Shown here piece after piece: positions 1 to 12,678 of a stretch of 64,000 bases of DNA. The position numbers were made by a program, and so were the translations under genes. The first letter of the stretch is position 1; every line of letters starts with the position of its first letter. Under the pieces are notes generated by a model. The model had not been told where the DNA came from. It searched no databases and was given only the letters and a program-made list of their open reading frames with translations. The stretch spans positions 1,488,001 to 1,552,000 of the forward strand of contig NC_057371.1 of assembly GCF_016906535.1 (NCBI RefSeq), read 5' to 3'. This stretch comes from Rhizoctonia solani. Lineage: Eukaryota > Basidiomycota > Agaricomycetes > Cantharellales > Ceratobasidiaceae.

Positions 1-1578
1 ACCAAGGCTTTAAGGAATCTACAGAGCGACGGTCCCGAAGATCGTTTGTGGACAATGCTAGCGACAGCAGGCGGTCATTTCGCCGGGCTTGTTGTTCGCG
101 TCAAGATCCCGCGTCAAGCAGAATCGTCTAGGAACAAGAAGGCAGCCCCGGAGATGGAAATTATCAAACACAAGACCTTCCATCGATACACTAGTGGGTT
201 GAATTGGCTACGTTTTTACATGCACAACATTGACATTAAATCAACAGCTCGACGAAAGCAGGGAGGGTCACAGTCAGTAAACGATAATGCGAAGGGGCCC
301 GCCAAGAGCGCAGGAGCCCAGCTACGACGATATGGAGAACAAGCGCTACGCGAAGACATCCAGGGGATACTTGCTGAATGGTCTGAAGACGTTCGCAAAA
401 GTGAACTTATATTCTTCAGGGCAAGTGTTTCTAACCGGAAGATGTTCTGGGATTGGGAGAATGCGCCCATTAAAAAAGGTATGTACGAAATTGCATCCAA
501 GATTGGAGGGGTGCTTACTCTCTGGGATAGGCGATCATCGTTTGCGTAGCTTCCCATTCCCCACTAGGCGACCAGTGAGTTTACTTGAAGAAACGAGTTA
601 GAAATCTATGAATAATCTCTGACTTCTAGACCCAAGCCGAACTGATGCGTTGTCTCGTTGAACTAACGCGAGTGAAGGTCTCGCATCTATCTGAAGATGC
701 CTTGCGCGCGCTAGAAGAATCCCAACGAGCATCCATTCCGAAGCCCAAAGTTCCAATCGCCAAAGCCCCTGTACCTGAGAAACCTACCAAAGAGAAACCC
801 GCTGCACTCTCCAAAGAAGAGGAAGCCATACGAGATAAGTGGACGCGACTCATGGACATGATTATCAAGGGCCGCATAGACCCACTCAAGACGTTCTGGG
901 AGAAGAATCCCGATATCACTGTCAATACCATGGTACCGGAGTGGGCACAGGCAAGTGACCGTGGATTGTCTACCCTTCTCCAAGTCGCGAGTGCTGCCGG
1001 TCAAGAGGCAGTCGTCAGGTGGCTCCTTGAAGACCAAAGGGCAGACCCGACTGTTCCTATCCCATCTGGCGCTGTTGCGGCATCTGCCTTCCCCAGTGCA
1101 TCTGACTCGGATCGGAGGCACCTCGAGCAACCGGACAAGCACGAAAGGCGTACCATATTGCAGCAAATCGATCTACTAGAAATGCTTTTCGAAGAGTGCT
1201 TATGCACACCCGGACTGGTACAACTGGAAGGAAGACGTAGGCGTCGCTAGCGTTCTCAGTCCAGAAATGGAGGCGGAGCGCGACAAGAAGAAGAACGCCA
1301 GGCGGACCAATCTCAGGGACAAACTACGTGAGCGAGAGAAGGCAAGAGAGGAACAGGCGCGCGCCGAGGAGCTTGCTGCCAAGGAGGCTGAGGCTCGGGA
1401 GAGAGAACTCGCGGCTCAAGCGAAACTCAGCACTCCAACTACTGGGCCACAAAAACTTGGAGGGAGCGGTGGAACCAGCGGTGCCAATAGCATGGCAGGT
1501 CTAACACCCGAGATGCGTGCCAAGATTGAGAGAGAGCGGCGAGCAAGGGCGGCAGAGGCTCGACTGGCAGGTCGATGA
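1..1578 (+). CDS. VMS1: Vms1/ANKZF1-type peptidyl-tRNA hydrolase, 5' partial
   Basis: Vms1/ANKZF1 releases stalled nascent chains from peptidyl-tRNA on 60S subunits during ribosome quality control and also acts at mitochondria with Cdc48. The reading frame is open from base 1, so the start lies upstream. Visible in order: the end of a VLRF1 release-factor domain with the signature RRKQGGSQS around 250-275, whose Gln is the family's catalytic residue, then SAGAQLRRY; an ankyrin segment near 955-1200; a charged coiled coil (about 1267-1420); and a C-terminal Arg/Ala-rich stretch RERRARAAEARL that fits the Cdc48-binding VIM motif. Introns lie at 194-247, 479-530 and 575-629, all GT-AG and about 52-55 bases. 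The ankyrin part changes frame twice (near 1080-1140, and near 1200 just before HPDWYNW); each is explained by one missing base. Family assignment is firm; the integrity of the frame is not. Confidence 0.85.
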
Positions 1579-1709
1579 TGATACCTCGCTGAAATGATAT
1601 TTGGATCCTCACTATGTTCATATTAATACTAATGAAATAGAGCGGTATAGATTATGTGTTTAATGATATACATCTAACCATTGCATCAATACATTTATGT
1701 ACCAGCCCG

Positions 1710-2665
1710 TCAAGCCCCAGACCTCAAGCTTTCCCGGTTGGTCACTACCTCCCACCTCGTCAATTCCCGAAGGACAGCCCAAGTTAAACCCGGGGCCTCG
1801 CTTACTTTGTCTGTGACATCAATGGACCAATATGGCTCATGGTTGCGGAACGAATGAACACGTAGTCGCTGCTTTTGATCAAGGTCTGCAATATCTTCTA
1901 AGGGTAGGTGGAACGCGTGTGCTACTTCGGGGAAAGAAGGACGATAGACGACATTGGAACGAGGGGAGGGCCGCATCTCCTGATTTCGTTTCGGGTTCTG
2001 TATTCAATGCCTGAGCATGTACGAATCCCTACCAATATTACTTTTATAACGGAACCATTGGGGCGTTCATACTATAAATACGTACGATATATGGAAAAAC
2101 CCGAAGCCCACGTAGACTAAATTGTGGCGGCGCGAGCGACCCCAGTATCTCAACTTGCGCGGGGTCAATGCCTAGCTCTTCATTGGTTTCACGTAATGCT
2201 GCTGCCAGGTGAGATTCGTCCGTCTATCCAAGGGATGGGGATTAATTCCAGGGTTCGGGTGAATTGTTAACTACTTACGGGATCGACTTTGCCCCCAGGA
2301 AAGCTGTTATAACGAAGTATTGACAAGGTAGTATACCTATCGCGCAAGCATACTCACCTTACTTCTCCCCCATGATTACGAAGCTTACCCCGAACCTCCA
2401 GCAGCAATCCTGGCCGGCCATTGACGTTACAAAGGGGGACAAGGACCGCCGCCCTAGGCCTTGAATCCTCCTCCTCTGTCAAAGCAGAGGTAGATGCCAC
2501 AGGCCATTTGAGCTCTCGAGGATATTTACTCCGTATAATACTGAATCTCTTCCTAAGAGAATGGAGAGTATTTCTGGTGATTGGTGAAGTCAAGGAAAGG
2601 TAAGGAGACGAAGTCCGCGGTCGATTCAAACCGAATGATTTCGAAAAAATATTTTTCGAACTCAT
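1710..2665 (-). CDS. Nudix hydrolase, CoA diphosphatase (PCD1/NUDT7)-like
   Basis: Nudix enzymes cleave nucleoside-diphosphate-linked compounds; this subfamily usually hydrolyses CoA derivatives in peroxisomes or mitochondria. Read on the minus strand, the protein starts MSSKNIFSKSF at 2665, has a basic N-terminus, then PRAAVLVPLCNVNGRPGLLLEVRG, the pair HGGEVSFPGGKVD and the Nudix box with LRETNEELG. The order matches the CoA-diphosphatase subfamily. The Nudix region is produced by removing introns 2304-2357 (54 bases) and 2224-2278 (55 bases). The C-terminal half continues with a segment containing FPEVAHAFHLPLEDI and ends at the TGA at 1710; the joint between the two halves (about 1980-2120) is not resolved. 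The gene is divergent from the thioesterase-like gene that starts about 290 bases away. Substrate specificity is an inference from subfamily resemblance. Confidence 0.8.
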
Positions 2666-2953
2666 TAATACTGACTGAAATTCACAAACCCTTCACCATC
2701 TAATACAAGTGGTGGAACCGATTAGGCGTGAAGTGTAATGAGGCAAACATGCGCGGTGACGACTCCATATGATAAGTGCTGGGGCGACAAGTGACGGTTG
2801 TGTGATCTGGTAAGCGCCCGGTCGGTACTTGATGGCGAATTGCCGGGCTCGCTTTAATTCATACCTCAACCTACCGCGAGTGACACCAGAGTTGTCCTTT
2901 CATACAACCAAAAGATATAGGCCCCGGTTATTAATTAATATACTTTGACTTAT

Positions 2954-4020
2954 ATGTTTTATCAAGCTGGCACTCGAAGCCTCTTGAGAGGGAGGCAAGT
3001 ACGTACTATCCATATATGCATGGGCCTCTATGAATGTCCTCTCGAGTCATTTCAGGCTTTGCCGTCTCATAACATTCGCCAGATAAGTTCACGAAACGGT
3101 CCCCTTATGGACCAATTCATGGTATCCCCACTCTCGGTCCCAAGAGTATCTACGAACAGGTGTTATTCAAAACCATCGACTGCAGAGCTTGCCCAAACTG
3201 GAGTTTCTGAGAGCATTCTTGAACATGAAGATCCTTTTAAAGAATCTCGAGCTTTGGCTCGTAGATATGCGAAGGAACATGGCTATGATCTAACATCCAT
3301 ATGGGAGGAGAATATCTCATGGGGACATTTGGACTCGTTTAGGTGCGTTTGATGCGTGCTTGATTTAGTGCTCACCTGGACTAACTCTTGTAAAGACATC
3401 TAAGTAAGTTCCGGGGCCTGTTCATGACAATAAGAAGCTAATCAAACACGGTAAGATAACGTGAATTATGGTGGGTCAAACAAAACTTGCATAGGCTTAA
3501 CTCTTCTGAGCTCAGTGGTGGCTGGCTGTTAGTTCGATTCTTCGAAACGGTTAGTCTCTTCCAAGTGATTTAAGAGGTGTCACTGATACATCTCCTTTCC
3601 AGTCAAGGATGCACATGATGTATTTAATAGGCCTTGAAACCAATGGTGCTAAAGGAGCCAAAGCTGTATTAGAGGGACATGGGGTATCTATCATATTGAA
3701 ATCTATCGATGTAAAATTCAAGGTATGTATCAGGCATAAACTCCAATGTTAAATCATCGGGGGGTTGAACATTGGAATAGCGCCCAGTCACATATCCGGA
3801 TAATTTGGTCATTATGCAACGTCCCCACAACACATCTTCGTCTAGGTTCACTTTGTCAGCTGTCGCATACTCGCTGGCTCAACGGGCACCAGTTGCGAGC
3901 AGCGAGGCCATTTGCGTCTGGTATGATTACGACGTGTGGAAAAAATGCGATGTTGATGAGAGCACTGGTATTGGGTTAGCCATCGCTAAGCGAGGACACA
4001 GCCCGGTAGGCAAGGACTAA
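2954..4020 (+). CDS. Thioesterase-like (4HBT/hotdog) protein, probably mitochondrial
   Basis: Spliced segments give a hotdog-fold acyl-CoA-thioesterase-like protein. The first exon (ATG at 2954) has a basic, Ser/Arg-rich N-terminus that could be a mitochondrial presequence, then IWEENISWGHLDSFR, the start of the hotdog 'wGhlDsf.H' signature; it ends near 3342. A later exon reads VRFFET, joined (intron about 3553-3601) to SRMHMMYLIGLE and GVSIILKSIDVKFK. After an intron that begins about 3723 comes RPVTYPDNLVIMQR, ending in VWYDYDVWKKC and a stop at 4018-4020. This order matches fungal mitochondrial 4HBT proteins. The stretch 3343-3540, which should encode the HVNNV part, could not be joined cleanly and may hold a micro-exon (3400-3407) or base errors. 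The exact substrate is unknown. Confidence 0.7.
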
Positions 4021-4253
4021 ATCCAAGAAGGATAAATTCACATTGAAGGTGCCCAGCCCGTAATAATATGTAGCTTACCGGATATATGCGAGTAGAATCA
4101 CATCAAATTTTCATAGCAGGGGGCTAACTATTAGGTTATAGTTCCATTAGCTCATTTGAGTAGCGTAAGAACTCTTACTACCAAATAGAGCCTTGAACTC
4201 TCGGCGCCAGCTCGGGGATGGAATCCGATTCCTCGGTCCCGCGGAGGCTTTCA

Positions 4254-4259
4254 CACGTG
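4254..4259. promoter_or_regulatory. E-box CACGTG upstream of mitoferrin
   Basis: A perfect CACGTG in the context ACACGTGAC lies about 400 bases before the mitoferrin ATG. This is the core site of bHLH factors such as Cbf1 and Pho4. The same hexamer recurs in other promoters of this window. Confidence 0.35.
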
Positions 4260-4271
4260 ACATGCCATGAC

Positions 4272-4282
4272 TGATAAGATAA
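4272..4282 (+). promoter_or_regulatory. Overlapping tandem GATA sites (TGATAAGATAA)
   Basis: Two overlapping HGATAR motifs, TGATAA and AGATAA, lie about 380 bases before the mitoferrin ATG. Fungal GATA repressors of the SRE/Urbs1 class bind this motif in iron-uptake and iron-use genes, so iron control of the neighbouring mitochondrial iron carrier is possible. The motif is short and also serves nitrogen-type GATA factors. Confidence 0.35.
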
Positions 4283-4661
4283 GAAGACGGACTTTTTGGT
4301 CACTGCGATCGCTGTGAAAGACTACGTACCATCCAAGGTGGGTCAAGTGGCAGCCAGGTACCATACATACCCATAATTCTGACATTTCCATTGGCTGCTC
4401 CATCATGTTACACTTTCAAATGCGCCTTCTTTGGGCCTGTATTAGGGATCTCAGCTTACCTTTGATCTGTCTCCGGGGAACGGATTCGATCTCCACCCCA
4501 TCCACCTGCCTCCATCAGTTCCGAGCTCGTGCTACACCTAAGAGCAATCCTCGAGACTTTAGAATTATTAGAAGCACACTCTGCCAGCTTTCTGCAATAT
4601 ATCACTTGAAGCAGCCCGATAATATTTCACTAGGCATTTTGAACATCACGTCTTGGTTAAC

Positions 4662-5812
4662 ATGGCCGAAGAGATCGACTACGAGGCACTCCCATCCAAC
4701 GCCGGAATCGGTGTAAACATGCTGGCAGGTGCAATGGTATGTGCGTGAAATTTATTTCTGTTATGACCCGCTCAGTCTCCCACAGGCTGGCATCTCCGAA
4801 CACGCAGTAATGTTCCCGGTAGACAGTATCAAGGTATGGTAACTCTATGCTGGATTTGACTCGATTCATTGGCTCAAAAGGAAGTTCGGAGCAGACTAGG
4901 ATGCAGGTTATTACTACCTCGAACGTTGCGGTCTATTCAAGTTTGGGGAATGCCGTCCAGCGTATTGCGTCGACCGAGGGATTGCGTACGTTATGGAGGG
5001 GCGTCGCATCGGTCATATTGGGTGCTGGCCCGGCGCATGCAGTGCAATTCGGGACGTACGAAGCTGTGAAGGAATTTGCAGGAGATACTAAGACAGGCCA
5101 TTGTAAGTGTTTTGCCGAATAAGGTACCTCGTTGCTAAGACTTGATGAGGTAGTGATCGCTGGTGCCTGTGCGAGTATCTCGAGTGAGGCTTTGATGAAC
5201 CCGTTTGATGGTAAATCTGACCATCCAGATATCTCCGTTGGTTCTAATTTGTATTGTTTTCAGTGATCAAGCAGCGAATGCAGCTCAAAGACTCTGCATT
5301 TCGGTCGGTTGCATCCTGCGCAAAGGCTGTTTACCGCAACGAGGGATTAACAGCATTTTACATTTCGTACCCGACAACTCTTACCATGTCGGTCCCATTT
5401 GCTGCAGCACAGTTCACGGCCTACGAGTCGATCAAGCGGGTCTTGAATCCATCAGATCACTACTCACCCATTACGCACGTGACGGCAGGAGGAATGGCAG
5501 GAGCGTTTGCTGCTGCGATTACAACCCCCTTGGACGTTGCGAAAACACTTTTGCAAACACGAGGAACGTCCGATGACCCAAGGATTCGACATGCCCGGGG
5601 GATGCGTGATGCTTTCCAGATTATCTATGATAGGAATGGACTCAAGGGTTTCACTCGAGGCCTTACACCGCGGGTGTTAACGTTTATGCCTAGTAACGCG
5701 TTATGTTGGTTATGCTATGAATTCTTTAGTAAGTTCAGATTATACCTCTAACAGAACGCTTTCGCTGATCCGAATTTCAGAAATGACTATTCGTACAGAT
5801 GACAAGAAGTAG
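4662..5812 (+). CDS. MRS3: Mitoferrin-type mitochondrial iron carrier (Mrs3/Mrs4-like)
   Basis: This mitochondrial carrier-family protein of about 300 residues should move ferrous iron across the inner membrane for haem and Fe-S cluster synthesis. It starts MAEEIDYEALPSN and has the three carrier repeats with PxDxxK-type signatures: MFPVDSIKTRMQV, MNPFDVIKQRMQL and TTPLDVAKTLLQTRG. The first signature and the preceding AGISEHAV are typical of the Mrs3/Mrs4 group. Six exons are joined in frame by GT-AG introns 4737-4785, 4834-4894, 5103-5153, 5211-5263 and 5729-5780; the stop is TAG at 5810-5812. Every splice joint keeps the frame, so this gene is intact. It has its own promoter, with GATA motifs upstream. 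Other carriers are possible in principle, but the signature set favours mitoferrin. Confidence 0.9.
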
Positions 5813-6044
5813 ACCAATGATTCATTTTAATTAGTCTACTTTAATCTCAGTCAAATAGACCATCTTGCGAGCCTCAAGCCTTTCCTTTTACAATCACTTG
5901 CGAACCGCGAGATTTGTACAGCTATGCTATCCTATGTTGTCTGTTTGGGTTGAATGATCATGAGTTCAGTGGGAGTCTGGCGCTTATTTATCTTTGAGGT
6001 ACCCTAATAGTGCATCATCTTAATCTTAAACTTGGCCACATTCA

Positions 6045-8961
6045 ATGGTTATGTCGTCCGCTCGTCGAAGGACGAATTCGAATGCTTCTCGTGCTCACCG
6101 CTATCATTTTGATAAAGATAAAAAGAATAAACCTCAAATCACCTTGGGGTATCTTACCCAGAGCAGCCCCGAGCCATTTCAGCTGTCCACAGCTATGCCG
6201 ATGCGCAGGATAACCTCTTGTTCTGGAAGAAAAACACTCTTTGGATTTACAATTATTCTAGTCATTGCACTGTACCTGATAACTAGGGCAGCTGGTCGAC
6301 TTACAACTGCCCCTAACATCCAGTTGGATCCGAATGTCAGCAACCGATCGTTCCCCGACGCTGCGAATCTGACTCTTCAAGGAAAAGCTGCGCTACAAGA
6401 GCTATCTTCCGAGGGACTTCAGGCGCCGCCCTCTCAAGTAACGTTTGTCTTTTCCATTCTCAAGCATACGCTCAGGAGTACTTTGCCTCTCATATCTCGA
6501 CTTCAGTCGATGGACTTCCGGATACATTTGCTTGTTCCTTCAAACCAGGCTACCGAATTAGAGTACCTACTGGATACACTTTTAAATACGACGCATAATA
6601 TTCGTGTTTATCCCAACACAATCGATAATACTGGACCAGCACTGGATATACTTCACCATGCGAAAGATGTTAGAACACCGTGGATTTGGGTCATGCCAGA
6701 CAGTATCGGAAATTTCTTACAAAATATAGATACTTGGGTGGATAGTGCGGTTTCGAAAGTCCCAAGAGTACAGGTCCCTGCTGGGATGTATGGAGCCCGC
6801 CTCACCAACTCAGAGATTTCATGCATCTCGCCTACGGGCCGGACCGAACCAGTTGCCTTTGTTGTTCCCCCTTTCCTGGCGCCAACACACCTTCTTGTGG
6901 AATCCGAGCCGGGGATCTATGCCGGCGCCCAAGCAAACGTTTGGGCTTCATTGGGCGAAAGGATAGCTCGTTTGACTAACTTTGGAATGGGTGGCGTGGT
7001 TATCGGCGACGCATACAACTCTTCCAAGTGGTGTAAATCATCGTACATGACTGGATCTCAAGGCATAATGACCGTGTCAAAACAGGTGATGGATAATCTT
7101 CGGGACCAGTTTCGTTCTGCGGCATCGGGAAAAATCCAGTTTGCATTGTTCCTCTCCAGTCAGATTAATCTGAAGCGAATTTCACCAACTGTTTGTCGAA
7201 TTCTGCAAAATGGACACGACTTGGCTATCACAGTCCGAGAACTCAAGAATAAGGGCCGCGCTGGCCCGAGTGGACAGCAACACTCGAATTACGGATGTCA
7301 TTTTCATTATGATGCTATCGAGGACACCGGGAACGGACACGATAAGGACTTTCTTGGTCTCATCGAATCCTGGTGCGACTCCAACTTTACGAAGGACAAG
7401 GTTCTCATTATATCAAGAAGCGAAGAGCTCAATATTGGCCGAATCTCCAAGAGCCAGATATGTGCCACTGCTGTGGTCTACTTGGATGATAGGGACCTCG
7501 ATAGTTCGGAATGGCTTGCAATGCTGACACCAGAGGAGTGGGAAGGTAATGTTAATTTATTCTGGTTGGCTACAAGATGTTTAACATGCAAATTGCCGTA
7601 GCCTGGGATACACCTACGATAGAACTGGCAGTTATCACGCATGATAGGCCATGGTCGCTCCAAAGACTGCTGAATTCGATGAGACAAGGACACTATTATG
7701 GAGATACAATCAACGTAGTAGTTAACCTCGAACAGACTGCGGATCCCGAGACACGTCGTATTGCAGAAGAGTTTACAATGGGGGCTGTTCCGGGCCATGT
7801 ATCTGTACGACATCGAATTGTGTATGCCGGACTGATGACAGCAGTAGTCGAGTCGTGGTATCCTCACGGGAATAATTCATATGGTATGTAACAGATGACA
7901 GATACATTTTAGCTATTTTTACTCGTAACTACTAGGTGTTATATTAGAAGATGATGTGGAGCTTTCCCCACTTTTTTACGCTTGGATCAAATTTGGCGTC
8001 CTGCGATACCGGTTGAGTCACTTGTCTCTATGATTATTAGAAGTATCACCAATAGTACGGATCGCAGTTATGGCACACCGCCAAAGGATGGACAGCAACT
8101 CTATGGTATTAGTTTATATCAACCAAAAGTTAGCGAATTGCATATGCAAGGCCGTCGACCGTTCAACGCCAGTGATGTGTTCGTTACTGCTAGCATCGAA
8201 CATCCACATACCCCCTATCTTTCTCAAGTAAGTTGACACGGGCTCGAACAATGCCGGTCAATTATTATGACTTCTTTCAATAGGTCCCATGTAGCTGGGG
8301 TGCAGTGTATTTTCCGGAACACTGGCGCGAATTTCAACGATATCTGTCCCTTCGCCTTTCTGAGCACGTAATTCCAACCACTGAGATTGTCGTTCCGAAC
8401 CTACGGTCCAACAAATGGTCTCGTTCATGGAAAAAGTTTTTCAATGAAATGGGTAGGTGGCCCCTCGTGTATATTGAGATGTATACCTATATATTCTGGT
8501 TTAGTGCACCTCCGGGGATATGTCTCACTTTACCCAAACTACGACCACTTTGTTTCGCTTTCTACTAATCATTTAGAAGCTGGGAGCATGTACCGGCAAA
8601 CATTGGCCAAGAAAAGCAACGTCAGTATTTCCTTCCACTCATGCAAGAACCTGAAGTTGCCAATCGTTACCCTGGGACTGAGCTTGGGGTCAAGATTTTG
8701 GACCTGCCCTTGTCGAATTTACCTAGTTGGTCCGATTTGCCAGTACTCGATCTCTGGGGCAACATTTCTAGTTTGGAGAAGCTACGGAACATTGGATTAG
8801 AGCGCCGTATAAATATGTCCATTTGTCAACCGGACGAAGTGCAGACAAGCGCACTGGAATTCCTATGTCCGCCTAGGGACATTCTACACTCAGAGGACTC
8901 TCCTAAGGCTCTGTATGTGCCTTCGATTGAGGACGATGATCCCGACTTGATGCAGGGGTGA
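6045..8961 (+). CDS. Type II membrane glycosyltransferase, GT2-like
   Basis: This is a large single-anchor protein, probably in the Golgi. A basic cytoplasmic N-terminus of about 60 residues precedes one hydrophobic segment (residues about 64-80, FGFTIILVIALYLIT), followed by a long lumenal part with several N-glycosylation sequons. The second half has the GT2 fold marks ELAVITHDRPWSLQRLL, and VILEDDVELSPLFYAW, where LEDD is the DxD-like nucleotide-sugar and metal site. The tail contains YGISLYQPK, RGYVSLYPNY and FLPLMQEPEVANRYPGTE. Introns are at 7546-7601, 7884-7935, 8228-8283 and about 8451-8505. Two frame jumps, near 8010-8030 and at about 8583 (a run of G), interrupt otherwise conserved sequence and are each repaired by one base. 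Donor sugar and acceptor are unknown. Confidence 0.75.
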
Positions 8962-9193
8962 TTAGAGATTTGGACCCATGGGGCACTGTGAACCCAATTA
9001 TGCATATATTGGATCGATTGTAGTCCATTAATAATCCGAAAGAAATTAAAAGAATGACTGAATTACATGGCCTTTCCGACACTGCGCAACAAAAACTCAA
9101 GTATAACGAAAGATCAAGCATACACTAGTGCTATGAAACATATAGCTAAAACACAACCGTCCGAGAGGTATTCAAAGTAAAAATAAGATCTCC

Positions 9194-12100
9194 TTACGAG
9201 CCACCTTCCCCAGTGGGTAACTGACTCGAAGGTGTCTGTGGTGACGGGCCGCTACCAGTAGAGCGAGACGGAGATTGTTGAGAACCGGCGGCTTCGAGGT
9301 TCCCAGTTCCGACCCCACCCACAACACCGAACATTGCCTTTAAAGCCACGTCGTTCCTCTTCTGGCGGACGCGCTCTGCTTCTTCGGCTCCTCCCGTCAA
9401 CTTCAGTTTCTTCCCCTGTACATAACCTGACAACTCCTGCGTGAATGCGTCGGACCGGGTTGACAAATCCAATTTACGCTGACGCTGGCTCGCCTCGATA
9501 GCACGCATACGCTGTTCGGGGTCGACGTTCGAGCCACGGATCTGCATCAGGACATTAGAGATTGCTTGCTGACCATCCTCAGCTGGCGCGGGGCGGAATA
9601 CGCGACCGGTGCGCGCGGCCTGTCCCGAAGGGCGAATGCTGACTACTCCTTGGATATCCTCGAAAATCTTGACCACTTCAGCATGGTCTGCACCAAGATC
9701 CTCTACGAATTCGGTCATATGACGCAAGAATTCTTGCTCTTCTACGATCCCAGCGAGCTCTCGGGCCCAGGTTTGTTTCCACATTGGTTGGACTGTGGCA
9801 ATGTATTCCTGGATTTCTTGCAATTCGGTTGCAGTGGTAGAGATACTCTCCTTCAAGAGCTTCATGGCCGCAGGACGAGGAGAAACATGGCGTTTTACAA
9901 CATCGTGTCGTAAGTTCTCAACGTTGTCTTGGAGCTCTTCCACCTTGGTCAAGAGATTCGTAGTGCGCGAATCGAGCTTTTCACGCCCGGCGACAATATA
10001 CGCGCGCTCTCCCGTAACCTTTGTTCCCGCCATCTGCCGCACAGATTGAGCTTGGGACCGCATATTCGATATGGACGCCTTGGTCTTTTCCACAAAGTCG
10101 AGGTACAGCTGACGCATGACACCCAGGTCCCGCCGTAACATAACAATCTCGTCGAATTGGTTCTTGAGGTCCGATACTATGCGTATAGATGCAGCATCAG
10201 ACATCATGGTATAGTTGGAGGTGTTGGTTATGTGTGACATCATGGATGCTCCTGTTGGCTGTGGCTGAAGCATCGAGTACTGGGATTGAGGTTGTGGCTG
10301 CGGTTGCGATTGGGACTGGGAGGTTAGGCCGAGTCCGTCTGTACGAATCGACGATAGGCGACGGGCCAATTTCTGGAATTTCTCGTCTGTGGGTCGAACT
10401 GGAGGTAACTCGGTGCGATAGTGGCAGGGGTCGACATGGTCGGCTGGATTGACATGCGTTTCATACCGGCCACGCTGGACTTGAGCTCGCGAAGGTCTTG
10501 AGAGAGTGCATTCATCTGAGCGTCAATGTGTTGTTTAATTTGACCCAAAGCTGAATAATTATATGTGTGAGTAAACTGATCGTTTATCTGATTTAAACAC
10601 TTACGTTCAATGTTCAACGACAGTAAGCTTTTTTCCTTGACCTCGTTAATATCTTCCAATTCATACATCACTTGACTGGTAGGATCCCTGATGTATATGT
10701 CCGGGAAGTTATCCAGTCCAGGGTTGTATGCGAATTTTTCGACAAATAGGACTCGAAGTGATGCAATAGTCATTCCAGGCTCAAATTCAGCTTTCCTGAC
10801 TTGGCTCTCCAACTGAAGGAATATAGGGAAAGGTTTATTTGAGGGGAGAGGGGACAACGGGGGCTGAGGCGAAGGTCCCTTGGGTGTGGGTGGTATATCT
10901 GGCACCTTCTCAGCAGGCTTGTCATCTGCTTCAACTTCTTCAGCAGTTTCTTCCGTTGTGCTTGGAAGAGCTCGCTGTATGGACTGAGGAAGCGGAGGAA
11001 CTGGTGGAGCAAAAGCATCAAAACCACCTCGCCGCCCAGGATCGAGAGTACGCGACCGCCGCGCCTTGTTGGAACCCGAAGCTTCGTCGATCTCGGAAAG
11101 TGCGTTGAGATCCCCCGTCGAGAGCGGCCCCGACCCGGCCATCATAGATCGTCTATTCTTGGAAGATGTCGTAGTCGTAGGAGCAGTCGGGGTACCAGTC
11201 ATCTTGTTGTATGTATATGTCGAGAAACGTTTCGATGCTCGACGGGTTAGCGCTTCACCCGACTTGAGCGCGCTAAGAGCCTTATCGTTCAACTCGGCTG
11301 GGGGGCCATCTGAGGTTGGGGTATCGGGCGGAGGGGAGGGTGACATGGGGCGATTGATAGTCGGCTGAGGAGGAGGGGGAGGGGGAGGAACGGATTCGCC
11401 CGGGGATGGGCTGTTTGGTTCGACAAGCACGTTGGGTGGTGCTGGCGGAAGATTAGAAACTGGACCACCCCCAGGGCTGGGTTGTTGGCGTGGTGTCCCG
11501 TCTCCGTTCATACTCGACGGTGGGCCATCCGTTAGCGTGTAACGCCTGATATCGGGAGGAAGGGGTGCCGTTGACGATATACGGGACGGAGCATCGCCAG
11601 CTATCCCGCCACCACTCGAAGCGCTTGCCCTTGACAGAGATCTTCCATGATTAGATTTCCTGGGAGTCGTGCCGCGAGTCGATTCGTCTTCTGTCATCTC
11701 TTCCTGCACGGGCTGATGTATATACGCTTGAGGTCCGCGCCCATATGCTTGCTGCGATGTTGATGTTGTGGAAGAGCGCGAGGCAGTTCTAGCGGGAAGC
11801 GATCCCTGATTCTGAGGGGGATATTCTCCAGGATGCTGACCCCCGTACCCCTGTTGTGGCGGAGCAAACCCGCCAATCCATGGTTCACCTCCACCAGGAG
11901 TTGGCATAGGAATCGTTGGTTCATGCCGATAGCTATTGGTTCGATGAGTCGAGCTACGAGATGTACTACTCATTCTTTCCGAGCGCTCGGACCTGGCGAT
12001 ACTGTCAGACCGGTCATGACCGGCGACCGAATCCGAGCGACGCGACCCCCCACTAAGCTTGTAGTCGTGTTGCTTAGCCCTTAAACCATGTAACAGATTC

Positions 12101-12678
12101 TTGATGATGGCGCGAACCCCTGGCAGGTAGATATCCAGGTTTTCAGGTGTTGCCTCTTCAGCGAGCGCCGATTCGAGAATGTTTCGCAGATCATCGGGCA
12201 CAGACATAAGATCGCTGGCAATTGATTGATTGGTTAGGTGCAGGTTCGCGTGAAAATGAGCAAAAAAGACGATTATACGCACGTCATATCGATCCCAGCT
12301 GCCTGGAATGCAGCCACTGCCGAGTTGAAGTCGTTTCCCATTTGAACATAGACATCGCTGACATCGTTTTCTGACATGGTGCCTTTGCTCCAGTTGGTGA
12401 GGGACTCTAACAATTGCTTGGTTGCGACCAACAGGCGAGTAACGGCAGTCTGTACGGCAGGTACTGGCTACATCTCGGATGAGCGCCGTCAAGGTGGAAG
12501 ATGGCGATGTACATACCATTGAGCTCGAACGCATGCTTCCCTCTCTCCCGGACCCCCTGGTCGAGCTCCGAATTGAACTGCGAGAATGGGTGGACACGTT
12601 CTGCTGCTCATATTCGTTGGGTGCAGGGTAGTTCACAGACTGCTGTCGCGCCCCGGGCGGTTGTGGTGCTGCCGACAT
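9194..12678 (-). CDS. BUD6: Bud6/AIP3 actin-nucleation and polarity factor
   Basis: Bud6 binds actin and formins and promotes actin-cable assembly at sites of polarised growth. On the minus strand the protein starts MSAAPQPPGARQQ at 12678. An early exon (about 12470-12285) encodes VTRLLVATKQLLESLTNWS and a conserved MSENDVSDVYVQMGNDFNSA segment. A long low-complexity Ser/Pro-rich part follows, then the AIP3 domain proper: PFPIFLQLESQVRKAEFEPGMT, NFPDIYIRDPTSQVMYELED and a long coiled-coil tail. Introns fall near 12475-12520, near 12225-12285 and at 10551-10604. A frame jump near 10410, just before DEKFQKLARRLSSI, is repaired by one base. The protein is about 1,100 residues, somewhat longer than usual through its disordered centre. 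The C-terminal exon has a short Gln/Pro/Ser run (about 10260-10320). Confidence 0.85.

Larger units (their letters stand above)
4021..4661. other. Intergenic region upstream of mitoferrin
   Basis: About 640 bases lie between the thioesterase-like stop and the mitoferrin ATG, and I see no gene in them. The region holds a CACGTG palindrome at 4254-4259 and two overlapping GATA motifs at 4272-4282, each listed separately. Confidence 0.6.
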
